Below are positions 1-8,954 of a DNA stretch of 64,000 nt, one piece after another. Origin of the DNA: Psychrobacter sp. UBA3480 (GTDB taxonomy: Bacteria; Pseudomonadota; Gammaproteobacteria; Pseudomonadales; Moraxellaceae); contig NZ_DFQV01000015.1 in NCBI RefSeq assembly GCF_002377945.1, positions 1 to 64,000 on the forward strand, read 5' to 3'. Under the pieces are notes generated by a model. The model saw only the letters and a list, made by a program, of their open reading frames with translations. It did no database searches and had not been told where the DNA came from. Position 1 is the first letter of the stretch. Each line of letters begins with the position of its first letter. A program made the translations under genes and the position numbers.

Positions 1-83
1 TTGAGCACTTGGTTGTCTAGAGCCAGTTGAATAAATTGATGAGATGAAAATGTAGGGTCTTGAGGGCGTGTTACATGAGACAT
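1..83 (-). CDS. pyrE: Orotate phosphoribosyltransferase, N-terminal fragment
   Basis: Only the first 27 codons are present; the gene runs off the left edge. The reading starts at an ATG at position 83 and gives MSHVTRPQDPTFSSHQ, then FIQLALDNQVL. The FIQLALDNQVL stretch matches the conserved N-terminus of bacterial PyrE, which continues KFGEFTLKSGR outside this window. PyrE joins orotate to PRPP to make OMP in pyrimidine synthesis. The call rests on a short match, so it is likely but not certain. Confidence 0.7.
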   Translation of the reverse strand, partial: MSHVTRPQDPTFSSHQFIQLALDNQVL

Positions 84-145
84 TATGACATTCCTATCAG
101 CAAAAAGAGGGGGCAAAAAATTTGCATTATTGTACGCATTATTGA

Positions 146-1168
146 TCAGCTTGACCAACCATTGATCTCATAATCCTGCATATTGGCATAGCGAGTCAAC
201 AAACCACTACGCGACGAGATATTAAAATAGCTCTGTCCATCTGCTCGGACTTGTATCTCCCAACCCAAATGATAAGCGGCAACAATAATATGACCAGCAA
301 ATAGTCGAATCTGACGATATGCGTGGCGCTGCGATGGCTCACAAACGATCTGACTCAGCAAATAGCTACGCACATGCTGACATATTTCTGCGGCGCTATA
401 ACTATGATTGATACTCTTACGGGTACTACATTGCTTTAGCACATGGACGGCCACGCTACATGCCATGATATCCGTGGCCAAACTGCCCTCGCCTGTCTCA
501 AACTGCTGCGGCTGTAGTATCACTTGCCAATCGTCGGCATACAGACTGTTGAGTAGCTCATCAGGATTATAGCGTTTGGTCAATGCGCGCATAGATAATG
601 CAGAATTTTGAGCTTTGCTGTCATTATCTGAATCGTTGTTTGACTCAATTCCTGTAGCGCTATGAGTAGGCAAAAACCCATAACGGTTCAGTTTTGGATA
701 AGCGCGAATCGCCTGTTGAATATCTGACATATCTAACAACGTCATATCCGATAATGTCGATATTAGTGGCTGCTCACTATGATTTTGATAAAAGCTATCC
801 GGCAATTCGATAAGCTGTGCCGCATTCAGCAATGATAAATGCTCAGCCAGTGCTTCTGAAGCAATCAGCGACCATTTCGATAAGCTGTCTGCATTGGGCT
901 GATAGAACCGAGTCGAGTTACCGTAGAGCCTGCGCAGTTGACCATTCAGGCGACGAGCAGGCTCAGGAATATCACTCAATGGTCTGGCAGGGTCAAGAGG
1001 AGATTGTTTGGGATCAAAGTTAGGATGTACGATCGCAGGTTGCTGTGAATCAGCTAATATAGACGATTGCTCAGCCTTTTTTTGGACATGACCTTCTGCT
1101 AGCTGCCCGCTTTCTGTTGCCAGATTAGCATGAGACAAACGGTCATCAGAAGTAGAAGGCTGGGACAT
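146..1168 (-). CDS. Hypothetical protein, 340 aa
   Basis: A GGAG ribosome-binding site lies five bases before the ATG. I do not recognise a family. The first 75 residues are polar and probably disordered. The C-terminal half (about residues 205-340) looks folded, with alternating hydrophobic segments and a conserved-looking end (LFAGHIIVAAYHLGW). There is no signal peptide and no membrane segment. It lies behind pyrE on the same strand, with a 62-base gap to the pyrE start, so it may be read through from upstream. Codon use resembles its neighbours. Probably a genus-level conserved cytosolic protein of unknown role. Confidence 0.75.
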   Translation of the reverse strand: MSQPSTSDDRLSHANLATESGQLAEGHVQKKAEQSSILADSQQPAIVHPNFDPKQSPLDPARPLSDIPEPARRLNGQLRRLYGNSTRFYQPNADSLSKWSLIASEALAEHLSLLNAAQLIELPDSFYQNHSEQPLISTLSDMTLLDMSDIQQAIRAYPKLNRYGFLPTHSATGIESNNDSDNDSKAQNSALSMRALTKRYNPDELLNSLYADDWQVILQPQQFETGEGSLATDIMACSVAVHVLKQCSTRKSINHSYSAAEICQHVRSYLLSQIVCEPSQRHAYRQIRLFAGHIIVAAYHLGWEIQVRADGQSYFNISSRSGLLTRYANMQDYEINGWSS

Positions 1169-1248
1169 GAAATCTCCATAAAATATGAAACAAATAAAAA
1201 CGATTATACCAAGGGCTATTTTACTCTTTAAGGCTTAACTCTAAAGGC

Positions 1249-2088
1249 TTACTCTTGATGATTTAAAATATCGCGGTAGCCTGTCTGCCAGTCAGCATAA
1301 TCAAGCCAAGCTAACGGAATGTTGCTGTGCAAACGTTTTCCTGTCACTGAGGTTTTTGTATTATCAATAGTAGGAGGTGTCTCGCCAACCTGCTCACTGA
1401 GCCAAACCCCTAGCTCAAACGTAGTAACAGGTCGATAGTCCGTTGCTAGATAGACAGACTTTGGTGTCTCTATCGTCAACACTTTGGCGATGATATTGAC
1501 CAAGTCGCAATCCATAATACGGTTGCTCCAATGCTCAGCTGGCACTGGATCTTTATTTGGCTCACGAGCCTTGCGTAGTCGCATTAAGCGCTCGCGACCG
1601 TAGATACCACTGGGGCGAATAATAATGGCTTTATCACCAAAGCCTTGTTGCAGCGCTTGTTCTGCTTGCAATATGAATTTCGAGGCTTCACGCGCAGGCG
1701 TAACAGGTACAGTATGCTCATCAATCCACTCACCATTGTCCTGACCATAGACACCAGTAGAAGAAATAAATACTACACGCTCAAGTTTGGCGAGCTGTGG
1801 AGTAAGCGCTGCCAAATGCTGACTAATCGCTAGATAACTGTTGTGATAACCGCTGGTCGAATACTCATCAGGGGTGACGATAATCGCAATATGAGTAAAC
1901 GCTTGTAGCTGATCGACCGTCAGCGTCAATGCATCAGCCTGCAAAAAATCTGCGCTATCTACCAAATCATAGTGGTCGCGCTGACTACGAGCAAGCCCAG
2001 TCACACAATAGCCATCTTGGGCAAGTTTATTGGTCACTGGCAGGCCGATATCACCTTGTCCGATAATTAGTAAATTTTGCGTACTCAT
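1249..2088 (-). CDS. NAD(P)-binding SDR/epimerase-like protein (YeeZ type)
   Basis: 279 residues. A Rossmann dinucleotide-binding start is visible at residues 7-16 (LIIGQGDIGL, pattern GxGxxG). It is followed by VVFISSTGVYG near residue 110, typical of atypical extended SDRs such as E. coli YeeZ, and by RPSGIYGRER near residue 160. The substrate is unknown; proteins of this group are annotated as NAD-dependent epimerase/dehydratase or dTDP-4-dehydrorhamnose reductase-like. There is no signal peptide, so it is cytosolic. It sits 80 bases upstream of the hypothetical gene at 146-1168 on the same strand, and the two may be co-transcribed. Confidence 0.8.
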   Translation of the reverse strand: MSTQNLLIIGQGDIGLPVTNKLAQDGYCVTGLARSQRDHYDLVDSADFLQADALTLTVDQLQAFTHIAIIVTPDEYSTSGYHNSYLAISQHLAALTPQLAKLERVVFISSTGVYGQDNGEWIDEHTVPVTPAREASKFILQAEQALQQGFGDKAIIIRPSGIYGRERLMRLRKAREPNKDPVPAEHWSNRIMDCDLVNIIAKVLTIETPKSVYLATDYRPVTTFELGVWLSEQVGETPPTIDNTKTSVTGKRLHSNIPLAWLDYADWQTGYRDILNHQE

Positions 2089-2177
2089 AAAGCATCTTTT
2101 CCTTTATACAACTTCCTTTATACAACCATTACAGCACTTAGAAGCCATTTTGTTTAAATTAACGCCTAAATCAGTGT

Positions 2178-4340
2178 CTAAAAATACCGTCTGTACGATA
2201 GCTGTATATTATCATTGGCATCGATACGTTCTTGCCATTCGTAATTGGCATTGATACGTAATGCCTGTTTTTCATCAATGTCGTATTGCAGCCCTAAGCT
2301 TGAGATTGGTTGCCAATAATGACCACGGACGTAGGTTTCATCGCTGCTGCCATGATACCAATATGGCAATTGCAATTCAGCTTGCGCGCGTAACTGATTG
2401 TTAATCTGATAACGGCAGCCAGCATTGATACCTGCGCCTAGACGAAAGCCTTTATTGATACCGCGTCCTACTTGCCCCGTACCTGCCAAAAACGTATAGC
2501 ACAGTTGCGGCGGCATCTCACCAGTACCTGCAGCTGGTGTACCAAATGCCCATGACCAGCCTTTTTCGTAACCCACGCTACCGACCAAATGATCCGTACC
2601 TGCCTCTTGCGATCCATCGTTTACTCGCGTCGCCTCAATACTGGCGCCCCAAGTATTGCCTTTTTTGACAGCATTAACAGGGTTAAAAGAGCGGCCACGA
2701 ATCAACGTGACGTTTTGCAAGACCACACTGTCTGGCTGATTGGGCTTACTGTCATCTGTGTCATACAATCGTAATGTCGCAGCCAGCCCTTCTAAATTAA
2801 AGAATTGTGGATACCCTGAGGCGTGGTCAAGCGTATCATGAAACCCCGCTCGAAACCCAATATCCATATAGTCATCATCGCCACGCTGCCCTATACCTAT
2901 CGTACCCAGTTGTAGCGGATGCCTGTCTATCGGATTATTATCCGATACGTCGATTTGACGCTTGAGTAGTGTTTGCCCATCAGCTGACATGCTCGATACA
3001 GGATTGAGCTGCGCAGACTTGATCTCATTCACGGTTTGTTTAGCGCTATTATGATAGCCCAACTGCGCGCGCTGTTGTTTTTTCTCATTGAGCTGAGATT
3101 GACGTAAGGTATTATCAGCAGGCGTATAAATCGTACTTGCCAGCAACTGCTCATCATTTAATAGTTGAATCACATCAGAAGGCACGACTGCGTAAGACAA
3201 TTGACTCAGTAGGTTTTGCTGCGGACGGACCACATCAATAAGACGTAGAATCTCAGAAGCACAATTGTCCGTGGTAAAGTAATACGGCATCTTCAATGCT
3301 TTGGTTTCCCAAACGTGGCGCATAATCTGCTGAACTTCCTTCGGCGTCAGACCCAACTGATATGTCCACGTATCCCGTTCATCGTCTTGCAGGTATTTCG
3401 CTAGCATCTCTGGATAAGGGTCAATTTCGATAGCGCTGTTGTAGCTACCAATCATTGACTTAGTAGCATAGATCGGGAAACTGTCGTTTGGATCACCGTC
3501 TACCGTGTAGTTCAGCGCATAAGCCTTATCGATTTGATTTGGGTCGGTGATGCTCGCTTTTGAGTCAATGCGTAACAGCGTATGAGCAAATGCAGAGAGC
3601 GGATTGTCCAAATACTCCTGCGCAAACATGATAGATAGCTGCTCAGGTGCAATGGTCTGCATCCATTCATCCAGCTCTGGACACTCAGCAGATAGACTTG
3701 CAGCATCGATCGCTAGCACCTCTGTCAACCATGCCACTCGCGCTGGAAAACGGCATAAGACAGAATTGTTATTGGTATCAGTTTTTGCTTGGTCATTATC
3801 AGTCGCCGATGATGACACCAACTCTTGTGCAAGTGCCGCGAGCATTGCATCCAACTCTGCACCTGAATCTCGTTGACCATTTTCACTTAAAAAAAAGCTC
3901 GGATCATCAACCAAACTCTCGGTTTTCTTTTTACCCAATACACTGTTTTTATCATCGTAAAAATATAATAAACGTCGCCATGTTGTATGCTGTGCCAACT
4001 TGTCTGCTTTTACTTGTTGCCGCCATGTTGATAGTAGCTGCTCTGTCGCTAAGCTTGATTCAGATAAAGTACTATTTTGAATATTAGGTTCAGCACTACT
4101 GATGCTACCCGACTCAGATAATGCATCTGAATTAGAATAAGTAGGTGCTGTGCTAGTAGGTGCTATGCTAGATGCCTCAGGTGACAATGTATCTGATTCA
4201 AGGACAGAGAGCGGCGTTGGTAAAAACGCCTGTGTTTGAGCCGAGAGCAATAACCCTGCTACAGCTAATGGCAGACGTGCTCGCAGGCCAATGGTCATTA
4301 GCGTACAATCGATAGGTATGGACGTCAGTTTTATAGACAT
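2178..4340 (-). CDS. DUF4105 (Lnb N-terminal periplasmic domain) protein
   Basis: 720 residues. An N-terminal hydrophobic segment ending in AQTQA (about residues 20-38) is a likely signal peptide, possibly read from the internal Met15. A Ser/Thr/Glu-rich linker follows. The central region (about 280-380) carries the DUF4105 signature: YATKSMIGSYNSA, then RDTWTYQLGLTPKEV, then YYFTTDNCASEIL with a conserved Cys near residue 360. The C-terminal 250 residues read as beta strands ending in Phe (SYRRYF), which suggests an outer-membrane or periplasmic beta domain. Family members are envelope proteins of poorly known function; the Cys and upstream His hint at a papain-like thiol fold. It diverges from ampD across a 151-base gap. 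Confidence 0.8.
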   Translation of the reverse strand: MSIKLTSIPIDCTLMTIGLRARLPLAVAGLLLSAQTQAFLPTPLSVLESDTLSPEASSIAPTSTAPTYSNSDALSESGSISSAEPNIQNSTLSESSLATEQLLSTWRQQVKADKLAQHTTWRRLLYFYDDKNSVLGKKKTESLVDDPSFFLSENGQRDSGAELDAMLAALAQELVSSSATDNDQAKTDTNNNSVLCRFPARVAWLTEVLAIDAASLSAECPELDEWMQTIAPEQLSIMFAQEYLDNPLSAFAHTLLRIDSKASITDPNQIDKAYALNYTVDGDPNDSFPIYATKSMIGSYNSAIEIDPYPEMLAKYLQDDERDTWTYQLGLTPKEVQQIMRHVWETKALKMPYYFTTDNCASEILRLIDVVRPQQNLLSQLSYAVVPSDVIQLLNDEQLLASTIYTPADNTLRQSQLNEKKQQRAQLGYHNSAKQTVNEIKSAQLNPVSSMSADGQTLLKRQIDVSDNNPIDRHPLQLGTIGIGQRGDDDYMDIGFRAGFHDTLDHASGYPQFFNLEGLAATLRLYDTDDSKPNQPDSVVLQNVTLIRGRSFNPVNAVKKGNTWGASIEATRVNDGSQEAGTDHLVGSVGYEKGWSWAFGTPAAGTGEMPPQLCYTFLAGTGQVGRGINKGFRLGAGINAGCRYQINNQLRAQAELQLPYWYHGSSDETYVRGHYWQPISSLGLQYDIDEKQALRINANYEWQERIDANDNIQLSYRRYF

Positions 4341-4491
4341 GAGTTAAAATCTCGCACGTTATTATTCATACGCTATCAGCGTTATTAAAGTTTCTGGGTC
4401 AAAAAACCAAACACGTCGCCCACTATCGTTTAGCTATTTAGATAGATTATCTATCACACCATTATCAATACTAGTATAAAAAGAGAGTATT

Positions 4492-5112
4492 ATGCCCGTA
4501 TTATCACCAAACTCAGCATCTACCTCACCAATGTCCATCAAAGATGGTCTACTATCAGCAGCCACTTGGCTAGCCTCACCCAATTACAATGTAAGGCCAA
4601 AAGGTTTAAGTATTGACGCAATCGTCGTACACAATATCAGTCTACCACCGAATGAATTCGGTGCCTGCGACGCTAGTGGCACGCATTATGTAAAAGCATT
4701 ATTTACCAATCAACTAGACTGGGATGCTCATCCTTATTTTCAAACAATCAAAGGTGCGGAAGTATCAGCGCACTTGTTTATCGAGCGTGATGGCGCTATC
4801 ACTCAGTTTGTCAATTTCAACGAACGGGCGTGGCATGCTGGGCGGTCTAGCTATTTGGGTCGACCTGAATGTAATGATTATAGCATTGGCATCGAGCTTG
4901 AAGGGTCGGATTTTGTGTCCTTCACCTCTGCTCAATATGAGCAGCTAGCCGAAGTAATTGCCGCCATCTATAAGGCCTATCCCAAAACACGTCGCCACTT
5001 AACAGGCCATAGCGATATCGCGCCTGGGCGTAAGACTGACCCTGGTGATTATTTTGAATGGGCAAGGTTGCGTGAGAGTATCTCGAACTTATTAAAGCAG
5101 GAAGTGGTCTAA
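4492..5112 (+). CDS. ampD: 1,6-anhydro-N-acetylmuramyl-L-alanine amidase
   Basis: 206 residues, a normal AmpD length (about 180-200) with a short N-terminal extension. It removes the peptide from anhydromuropeptides in cell-wall recycling and so influences AmpR-type beta-lactamase induction. The amidase_2 zinc site is visible: AIVVHNISLPP near residue 45, WHAGRSSY near residue 115, and GHSDIAPGRKTDPG near residue 170, holding the third ligand and the conserved Lys/Asp. There is no signal peptide, which fits cytosolic AmpD. It is followed by the small membrane protein gene and then murJ, so two muropeptide/lipid II genes lie close together. Confidence 0.92.
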   Translation: MPVLSPNSASTSPMSIKDGLLSAATWLASPNYNVRPKGLSIDAIVVHNISLPPNEFGACDASGTHYVKALFTNQLDWDAHPYFQTIKGAEVSAHLFIERDGAITQFVNFNERAWHAGRSSYLGRPECNDYSIGIELEGSDFVSFTSAQYEQLAEVIAAIYKAYPKTRRHLTGHSDIAPGRKTDPGDYFEWARLRESISNLLKQEVV

Positions 5113-5178
5113 TATGAATTACTGTATGGAGAATTTATGACTTGAATCGAGGTAGTTGATTCAGCAGTTAAGATTGGC

Positions 5179-5655
5179 TTGGGTGCATTTATAACAGGCA
5201 TTATTGCTTTTGTACTGTCTACAACTCAGCATCGTAATGATCGCAAGAAGGCGAAAGTTGCACGTGAATTCGAGATGCTAAAAGAAGTGGCAGAAAAAAC
5301 AGAGTCTTTCAATAACGTTGCTTTAAGGTATTGGTCATTATATTCTGATTGGCGTAGAAGGTTAATACTAGATAGCTCTGTTCCCAAATCAAACATTTTA
5401 TTAGATGCTCAACATGATCTATTCAATAGCTTTAGTGAATTGACTACAGCAGAATCCTTATTATTGCTATTTGGTTATAGCGAAGCTTCAGTTTCACTAA
5501 GATTATATGGTGAAACAGTGATAGCCTTCAGAAAAAGAGTGGCATCTTTAGATATACCTTTTGATGAAAATGACGCAGCTAGCTACAGAGAATCTATGAT
5601 TGATAAGCGGGCTCAGTTATTTCAAATACTAAACGAAATTTATAAAACGATCTAA
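5179..5655 (+). CDS. Small membrane-anchored hypothetical protein with damaged start
   Basis: The frame from a TTG at 5179 encodes 158 residues: one hydrophobic segment (residues 2-16, GAFITGIIAFVLSTT), a basic patch (HRNDRKKAK), then a soluble helical domain. I do not recognise a family. The reading frame is open back to 5146. An ATG at 5137 with a GGAG site at 5128-5131 is in the same frame, but its third codon is TGA. The natural product was probably about 14 residues longer, and this copy either restarts at the TTG or is silent. It is AT-richer than ampD and murJ on either side and looks like an accessory insertion between them. Confidence 0.6.
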   Translation: MGAFITGIIAFVLSTTQHRNDRKKAKVAREFEMLKEVAEKTESFNNVALRYWSLYSDWRRRLILDSSVPKSNILLDAQHDLFNSFSELTTAESLLLLFGYSEASVSLRLYGETVIAFRKRVASLDIPFDENDAASYRESMIDKRAQLFQILNEIYKTI

Positions 5656-5803
5656 GATAAGAAGTCTCATTTTTCCACATATCATATTCCACACTCAATC
5701 CATTTATCTCAATGGTGAAAGTGATATAATTCGTCAGTTTTTTATCCATATCACATCAGCACATAACTCAATCTCAATATACAACTTAGCAAGATAGGTT
5801 CTC

Positions 5804-7354
5804 ATGGCAAAAAGTCGGTTATTTCGTTCAACCATGGTGGTCAGTAGTATGACCATGTTATCGCGTATTTTAGGTTTGGTACGTGATGTTGTATTGCTAG
5901 GGGTTTTTGGTGCAGGTGGTTTGATGGATGCCTTTTTGGTCGCCTTCAAAATCCCAAACTTCTTAAGACGACTATTTGCAGAAGGTGCGTTTAGCCAAGC
6001 GTTCGTGCCAGTACTGTCTGAATACAAAGAAAAGTACAGCTTACAGCAAGTGCAGATTTTGGTCAGTCGTACCTCGGGCGCATTATTGCTAGTATTATCG
6101 ATGCTGACAGTGGTTGTCATCTTAATCGCACCTTGGGTAGTGACGTTGTTTGCCCCTGGGTTTGCCGATCAACCCAACAAGTTTGCCATTACCGCTGAGT
6201 TATTGCGTCTTACCTTTCCATATTTGCTATTCATCTCTATGACAGCCTTTGCCAGTGGTATTCTACAAAGCTACGGTCGTTTTGCAGCACCCGCCTTTGC
6301 GCCAGTGCTGTTGAATCTGTGTATGATTGGTGGTGCTCTTATTTTTGCGCCAATGTTTGATACACCCATCATGGCGCTTGGCTATGCCGTTGCTATCGCA
6401 GGTTTGCTACAGTTTTTGATTCAACTGCCGCAGCTCTGGCAACAAAAGCTGCTTGTCGCGCCAAAAATCGACTTCCAGCACGAAGGCGTTCGTCGAATTT
6501 TAAAATTGATGTTACCTGCTATCTTTGGTGTTTCTGTTACTCAGATTAATTTACTATTAAACACCATCTTTGCCTCGTTAATGATTGGCGGTTCCGTCTC
6601 TTGGCTCTACGCAGCTGAACGTATGAGCGAGCTGCCATTAGGTCTGATTGGCGTGGCGATTGGTACCGTCATATTACCAAGTCTGTCAAAAAGTGAAGCT
6701 CAAAAAGACGATGTCAGTTTTAAAAAGACCATCGACTGGGCAGCACGTCTTATCATCTTGGTCGGTGTGCCTGCCTCAGCCGCCCTATTTGTACTCGCAG
6801 ATGTATTGATGCAAGCGCTGTTTTTACGTGGTGAGTTTACCTTACGTGATGCCCAAATGAGCTCACTGGCTCTACGTAGTATGGCAGGTGGTATCTTAGG
6901 ATTTATGCTTATTAAAATCTTTGCTCCTGCATTCTTTGCGCGTCAAGACACCAGAACCCCTGTCAAAATCGGCATCATCTCTGTCATCGCCAATATGATC
7001 TTTAGTGTTATTTTTATCGGGATATTTTATTTCTTAGAGATACCGTTACATGGTGGTCTAGCATTGGCTACGACTGGCGCTGCTTTTGTAAACGCAGGCT
7101 TACTATATTACTTCTTACACAAGCGTGATATTTTCCGTTTCGGTCCGCATTGGAAAAAGTTATTTACGCAGTTTGCTATCTCGACTGGCTCTATGATTGG
7201 CGTGCTTTATTTTATGCTACCTTACTTTCCTACCGATCAGGCTCAGTGGCAGCGTATCGTCGCGCTGATTATTATGTGTGCTGTCGGAGCGCTGGTTTAC
7301 GGTGTGGTATTGCTAGCGACAGGGTTCCGTCCGCGTCAGCTAAAGCACGGTTAG
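5804..7354 (+). CDS. murJ: Lipid II flippase MurJ (MviN)
   Basis: 516 residues, the family length, with about 14 predicted membrane helices. MurJ moves lipid II across the inner membrane for peptidoglycan synthesis. The N-terminus has the family signature: SRILGLVRDVVLLGVFGAG, then DAFLVAFKIPNFLRRLFAEG and AFSQAFVPVL. The conserved arginines and the SWLYAAERMSELPLGLIG loop near residue 265 are also present. The start ATG sits among AT-rich sequence and fits alignment with the family. It is followed at a distance by the lipoprotein gene at 7484. Confidence 0.96.
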   Translation: MAKSRLFRSTMVVSSMTMLSRILGLVRDVVLLGVFGAGGLMDAFLVAFKIPNFLRRLFAEGAFSQAFVPVLSEYKEKYSLQQVQILVSRTSGALLLVLSMLTVVVILIAPWVVTLFAPGFADQPNKFAITAELLRLTFPYLLFISMTAFASGILQSYGRFAAPAFAPVLLNLCMIGGALIFAPMFDTPIMALGYAVAIAGLLQFLIQLPQLWQQKLLVAPKIDFQHEGVRRILKLMLPAIFGVSVTQINLLLNTIFASLMIGGSVSWLYAAERMSELPLGLIGVAIGTVILPSLSKSEAQKDDVSFKKTIDWAARLIILVGVPASAALFVLADVLMQALFLRGEFTLRDAQMSSLALRSMAGGILGFMLIKIFAPAFFARQDTRTPVKIGIISVIANMIFSVIFIGIFYFLEIPLHGGLALATTGAAFVNAGLLYYFLHKRDIFRFGPHWKKLFTQFAISTGSMIGVLYFMLPYFPTDQAQWQRIVALIIMCAVGALVYGVVLLATGFRPRQLKHG

Positions 7355-7483
7355 GACAAAGTATAAGCAAACTTATGGCAGGCTTACGAAACCAAAACAA
7401 GCCTGTTATGAGAAATGACAATGCGCGCTGCTAATAATTGTCATAATAGATCATTAATGAATAAATGACATTTGAGGTTTGAT

Positions 7484-8107
7484 ATGACAACGAAACAGCC
7501 AATCTTTCAGCGCTTACCAATTTTGCTAGCAACTGGTGTACTAAGCACTGGACTCCTTATTAGCGGTTGTAGCAATAATGAGTCGGCTGAAACTGCTATC
7601 GATAATGAAGATGTGGCAGCGACCGTGGATACCTCAGAAGACGTCACATTAGACAATGATACGACTGACCAAGCAATGACCAATGACAGTGCTAGCGAAA
7701 CAGGTAAAACTACAGATAGCGCTGAAGACAAGACAGCGATTGATAGTGATAATCTTAATCCAGTCACTGAAGCGGCCGAACAAAAAAGCCTAGTGACCAA
7801 TCCGACTCAAGCCGGTACGCCAGACGATACTGTCAAGCAAGCCCTAAACAGCTTATATTACGGTGACGTGAAGGATGCGGCGTCATATTACCAAGTTGAT
7901 ATGGCAAACTTCGAAGAAGAGCTTGCCAATACCCAGTCTGCGTTTCAGCAAACGGTGGATGGCGTTACGATTACTGATACCAAATACAACGATGATAAAA
8001 CTCGTGCCACCATCACCGGCGAGCTGATGCTAAAAGGACAGAGCGAACCTGCACCACTGACCTACCAGCTACAGAAGATAGAAGGTCAATGGAAGATTTT
8101 GGGTTAG
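7484..8107 (+). CDS. Lipoprotein with C-terminal DUF4878-like domain
   Basis: 207 residues. I chose ATG 7484 because GAGG lies six bases upstream; a TTG at 7472 in the same frame has no such site. The lipobox is clear (TGLLISGCSNN, Cys near residue 29), so the protein is probably lipid-anchored. An acidic, Thr/Asp/Ala-rich linker of about 75 residues follows. The C-terminal 90 residues (VKQALNSLYYGDVKDAASYY to KIEGQWKILG) resemble the small NTF2-like/DUF4878 fold found in many bacterial lipoproteins. Function unknown. The acetyltransferase gene converges on it only 11 bases away, and no strong terminator hairpin lies between them. Confidence 0.8.
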   Translation: MTTKQPIFQRLPILLATGVLSTGLLISGCSNNESAETAIDNEDVAATVDTSEDVTLDNDTTDQAMTNDSASETGKTTDSAEDKTAIDSDNLNPVTEAAEQKSLVTNPTQAGTPDDTVKQALNSLYYGDVKDAASYYQVDMANFEEELANTQSAFQQTVDGVTITDTKYNDDKTRATITGELMLKGQSEPAPLTYQLQKIEGQWKILG

Positions 8108-8118
8108 AGCGTTTTAAG

Positions 8119-8739
8119 TTAAATTGTTTCAGACGCTTTATCTGAGATATCGTCTGATGTCACTGATTTACCAAGCATCACAACATCAGCGATAAACCCT
8201 TCCATATCACAAACTTCGGGCATATAACCCCATTGCTCAAAGCCAAGCTTACGGAATAATCCTAAGCTTGGATGGTTGTGAGCAAAGACGAGGGCGATGA
8301 TATTTCGAATACCTAGGCTTGGTGCTTGCGTCAACATCCAACGAGTCAGCAAACTGCCTAACCCTTTGCCTTGATAATCTTGATTTAGATAAATGCTAAT
8401 CTCGGTACTAATGTGATAGGCCGTACGTGCGTACAAATCACTAAAACTGCCCCATGCGACTATTGGCGCCTTTGTCTGAGCTCCATCATCTGATGGTAGT
8501 ACTTTGACCACATATATCGGTCTGGTTGTGCTATCCAAATGTTCATTAAACCAAGCAGCACGCTCCTCTAGCGTAACCAATGCAAGATTGGCTGTTGCTT
8601 GTTTGCCCGGTATGCTTTGATTATAAATGGCTAAGACTTCTGCTAAATCTTCTTTACTTGCACGCTGCACAACGAACTGATCGGTGAGCTGATATGTCGA
8701 TAGTTCGGTTGGTATAGTATTTAAGGCAGCAGCAGACAT
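8119..8739 (-). CDS. GNAT family N-acetyltransferase
   Basis: 206 residues from the ATG at 8739, chosen because GGAG lies five bases upstream; an in-frame upstream start at 8829 would add 30 residues of low-complexity sequence. The fold shows the acetyl-CoA binding loop (LNQDYQGKGLGSLLTRWML, pattern Q/RxxGxG/A) and the following ALVFAHNHPSLGLFRKLGFEQWGYMPEV, typical of the PhnO/YncA (phosphinothricin acetyltransferase-like) branch. The substrate is unknown, perhaps an amine or methionine derivative. It lies between the lipoprotein gene (convergent) and ribF (divergent). Confidence 0.88.
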   Translation of the reverse strand: MSAAALNTIPTELSTYQLTDQFVVQRASKEDLAEVLAIYNQSIPGKQATANLALVTLEERAAWFNEHLDSTTRPIYVVKVLPSDDGAQTKAPIVAWGSFSDLYARTAYHISTEISIYLNQDYQGKGLGSLLTRWMLTQAPSLGIRNIIALVFAHNHPSLGLFRKLGFEQWGYMPEVCDMEGFIADVVMLGKSVTSDDISDKASETI

Positions 8740-8887
8740 AAGATCTCCATCGTTGTCGAGATTGTTGTTAGGATTGGTATTAGCATCATTGGCAATAAAG
8801 AATAGCCACCCTATGCGCCATAGTTGCATTACACGTAGACTATAGGATGTTAGTGTGGCTATTTTACTTTATAATGGCTGGTTTTAG

Positions 8888-8920
8888 ACACATCAATTTT
8901 AAGCATAGATGTGTTTTTTC
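8888..8920 (+). other. Terminator-like hairpin in the ribF leader
   Basis: ACACATC (8888-8894) pairs with GATGTGT (8908-8914) and is followed by a T run (8914-8920). It lies 35 bases before the ribF start. No plus-strand gene ends nearby, so it may be an attenuator or a chance hairpin. It does not resemble the much longer FMN riboswitch. Confidence 0.35.
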
Positions 8921-8954
8921 GTTTTTTATTTGGTCTCATCATAGCTGAAAACTT

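Noticed and set aside
3647..4087. 146-codon frame on the plus strand inside the DUF4105 gene
   Set aside because: Antisense shadow of a well-supported gene; no ribosome-binding site.
8740..8829. 30-residue upstream extension of the GNAT protein
   Set aside because: Low-complexity sequence; the GGAG site points to ATG 8739.
8830..8954. FMN riboswitch before ribF
   Set aside because: The space is too short and lacks the conserved RFN stems; only a simple hairpin is visible.
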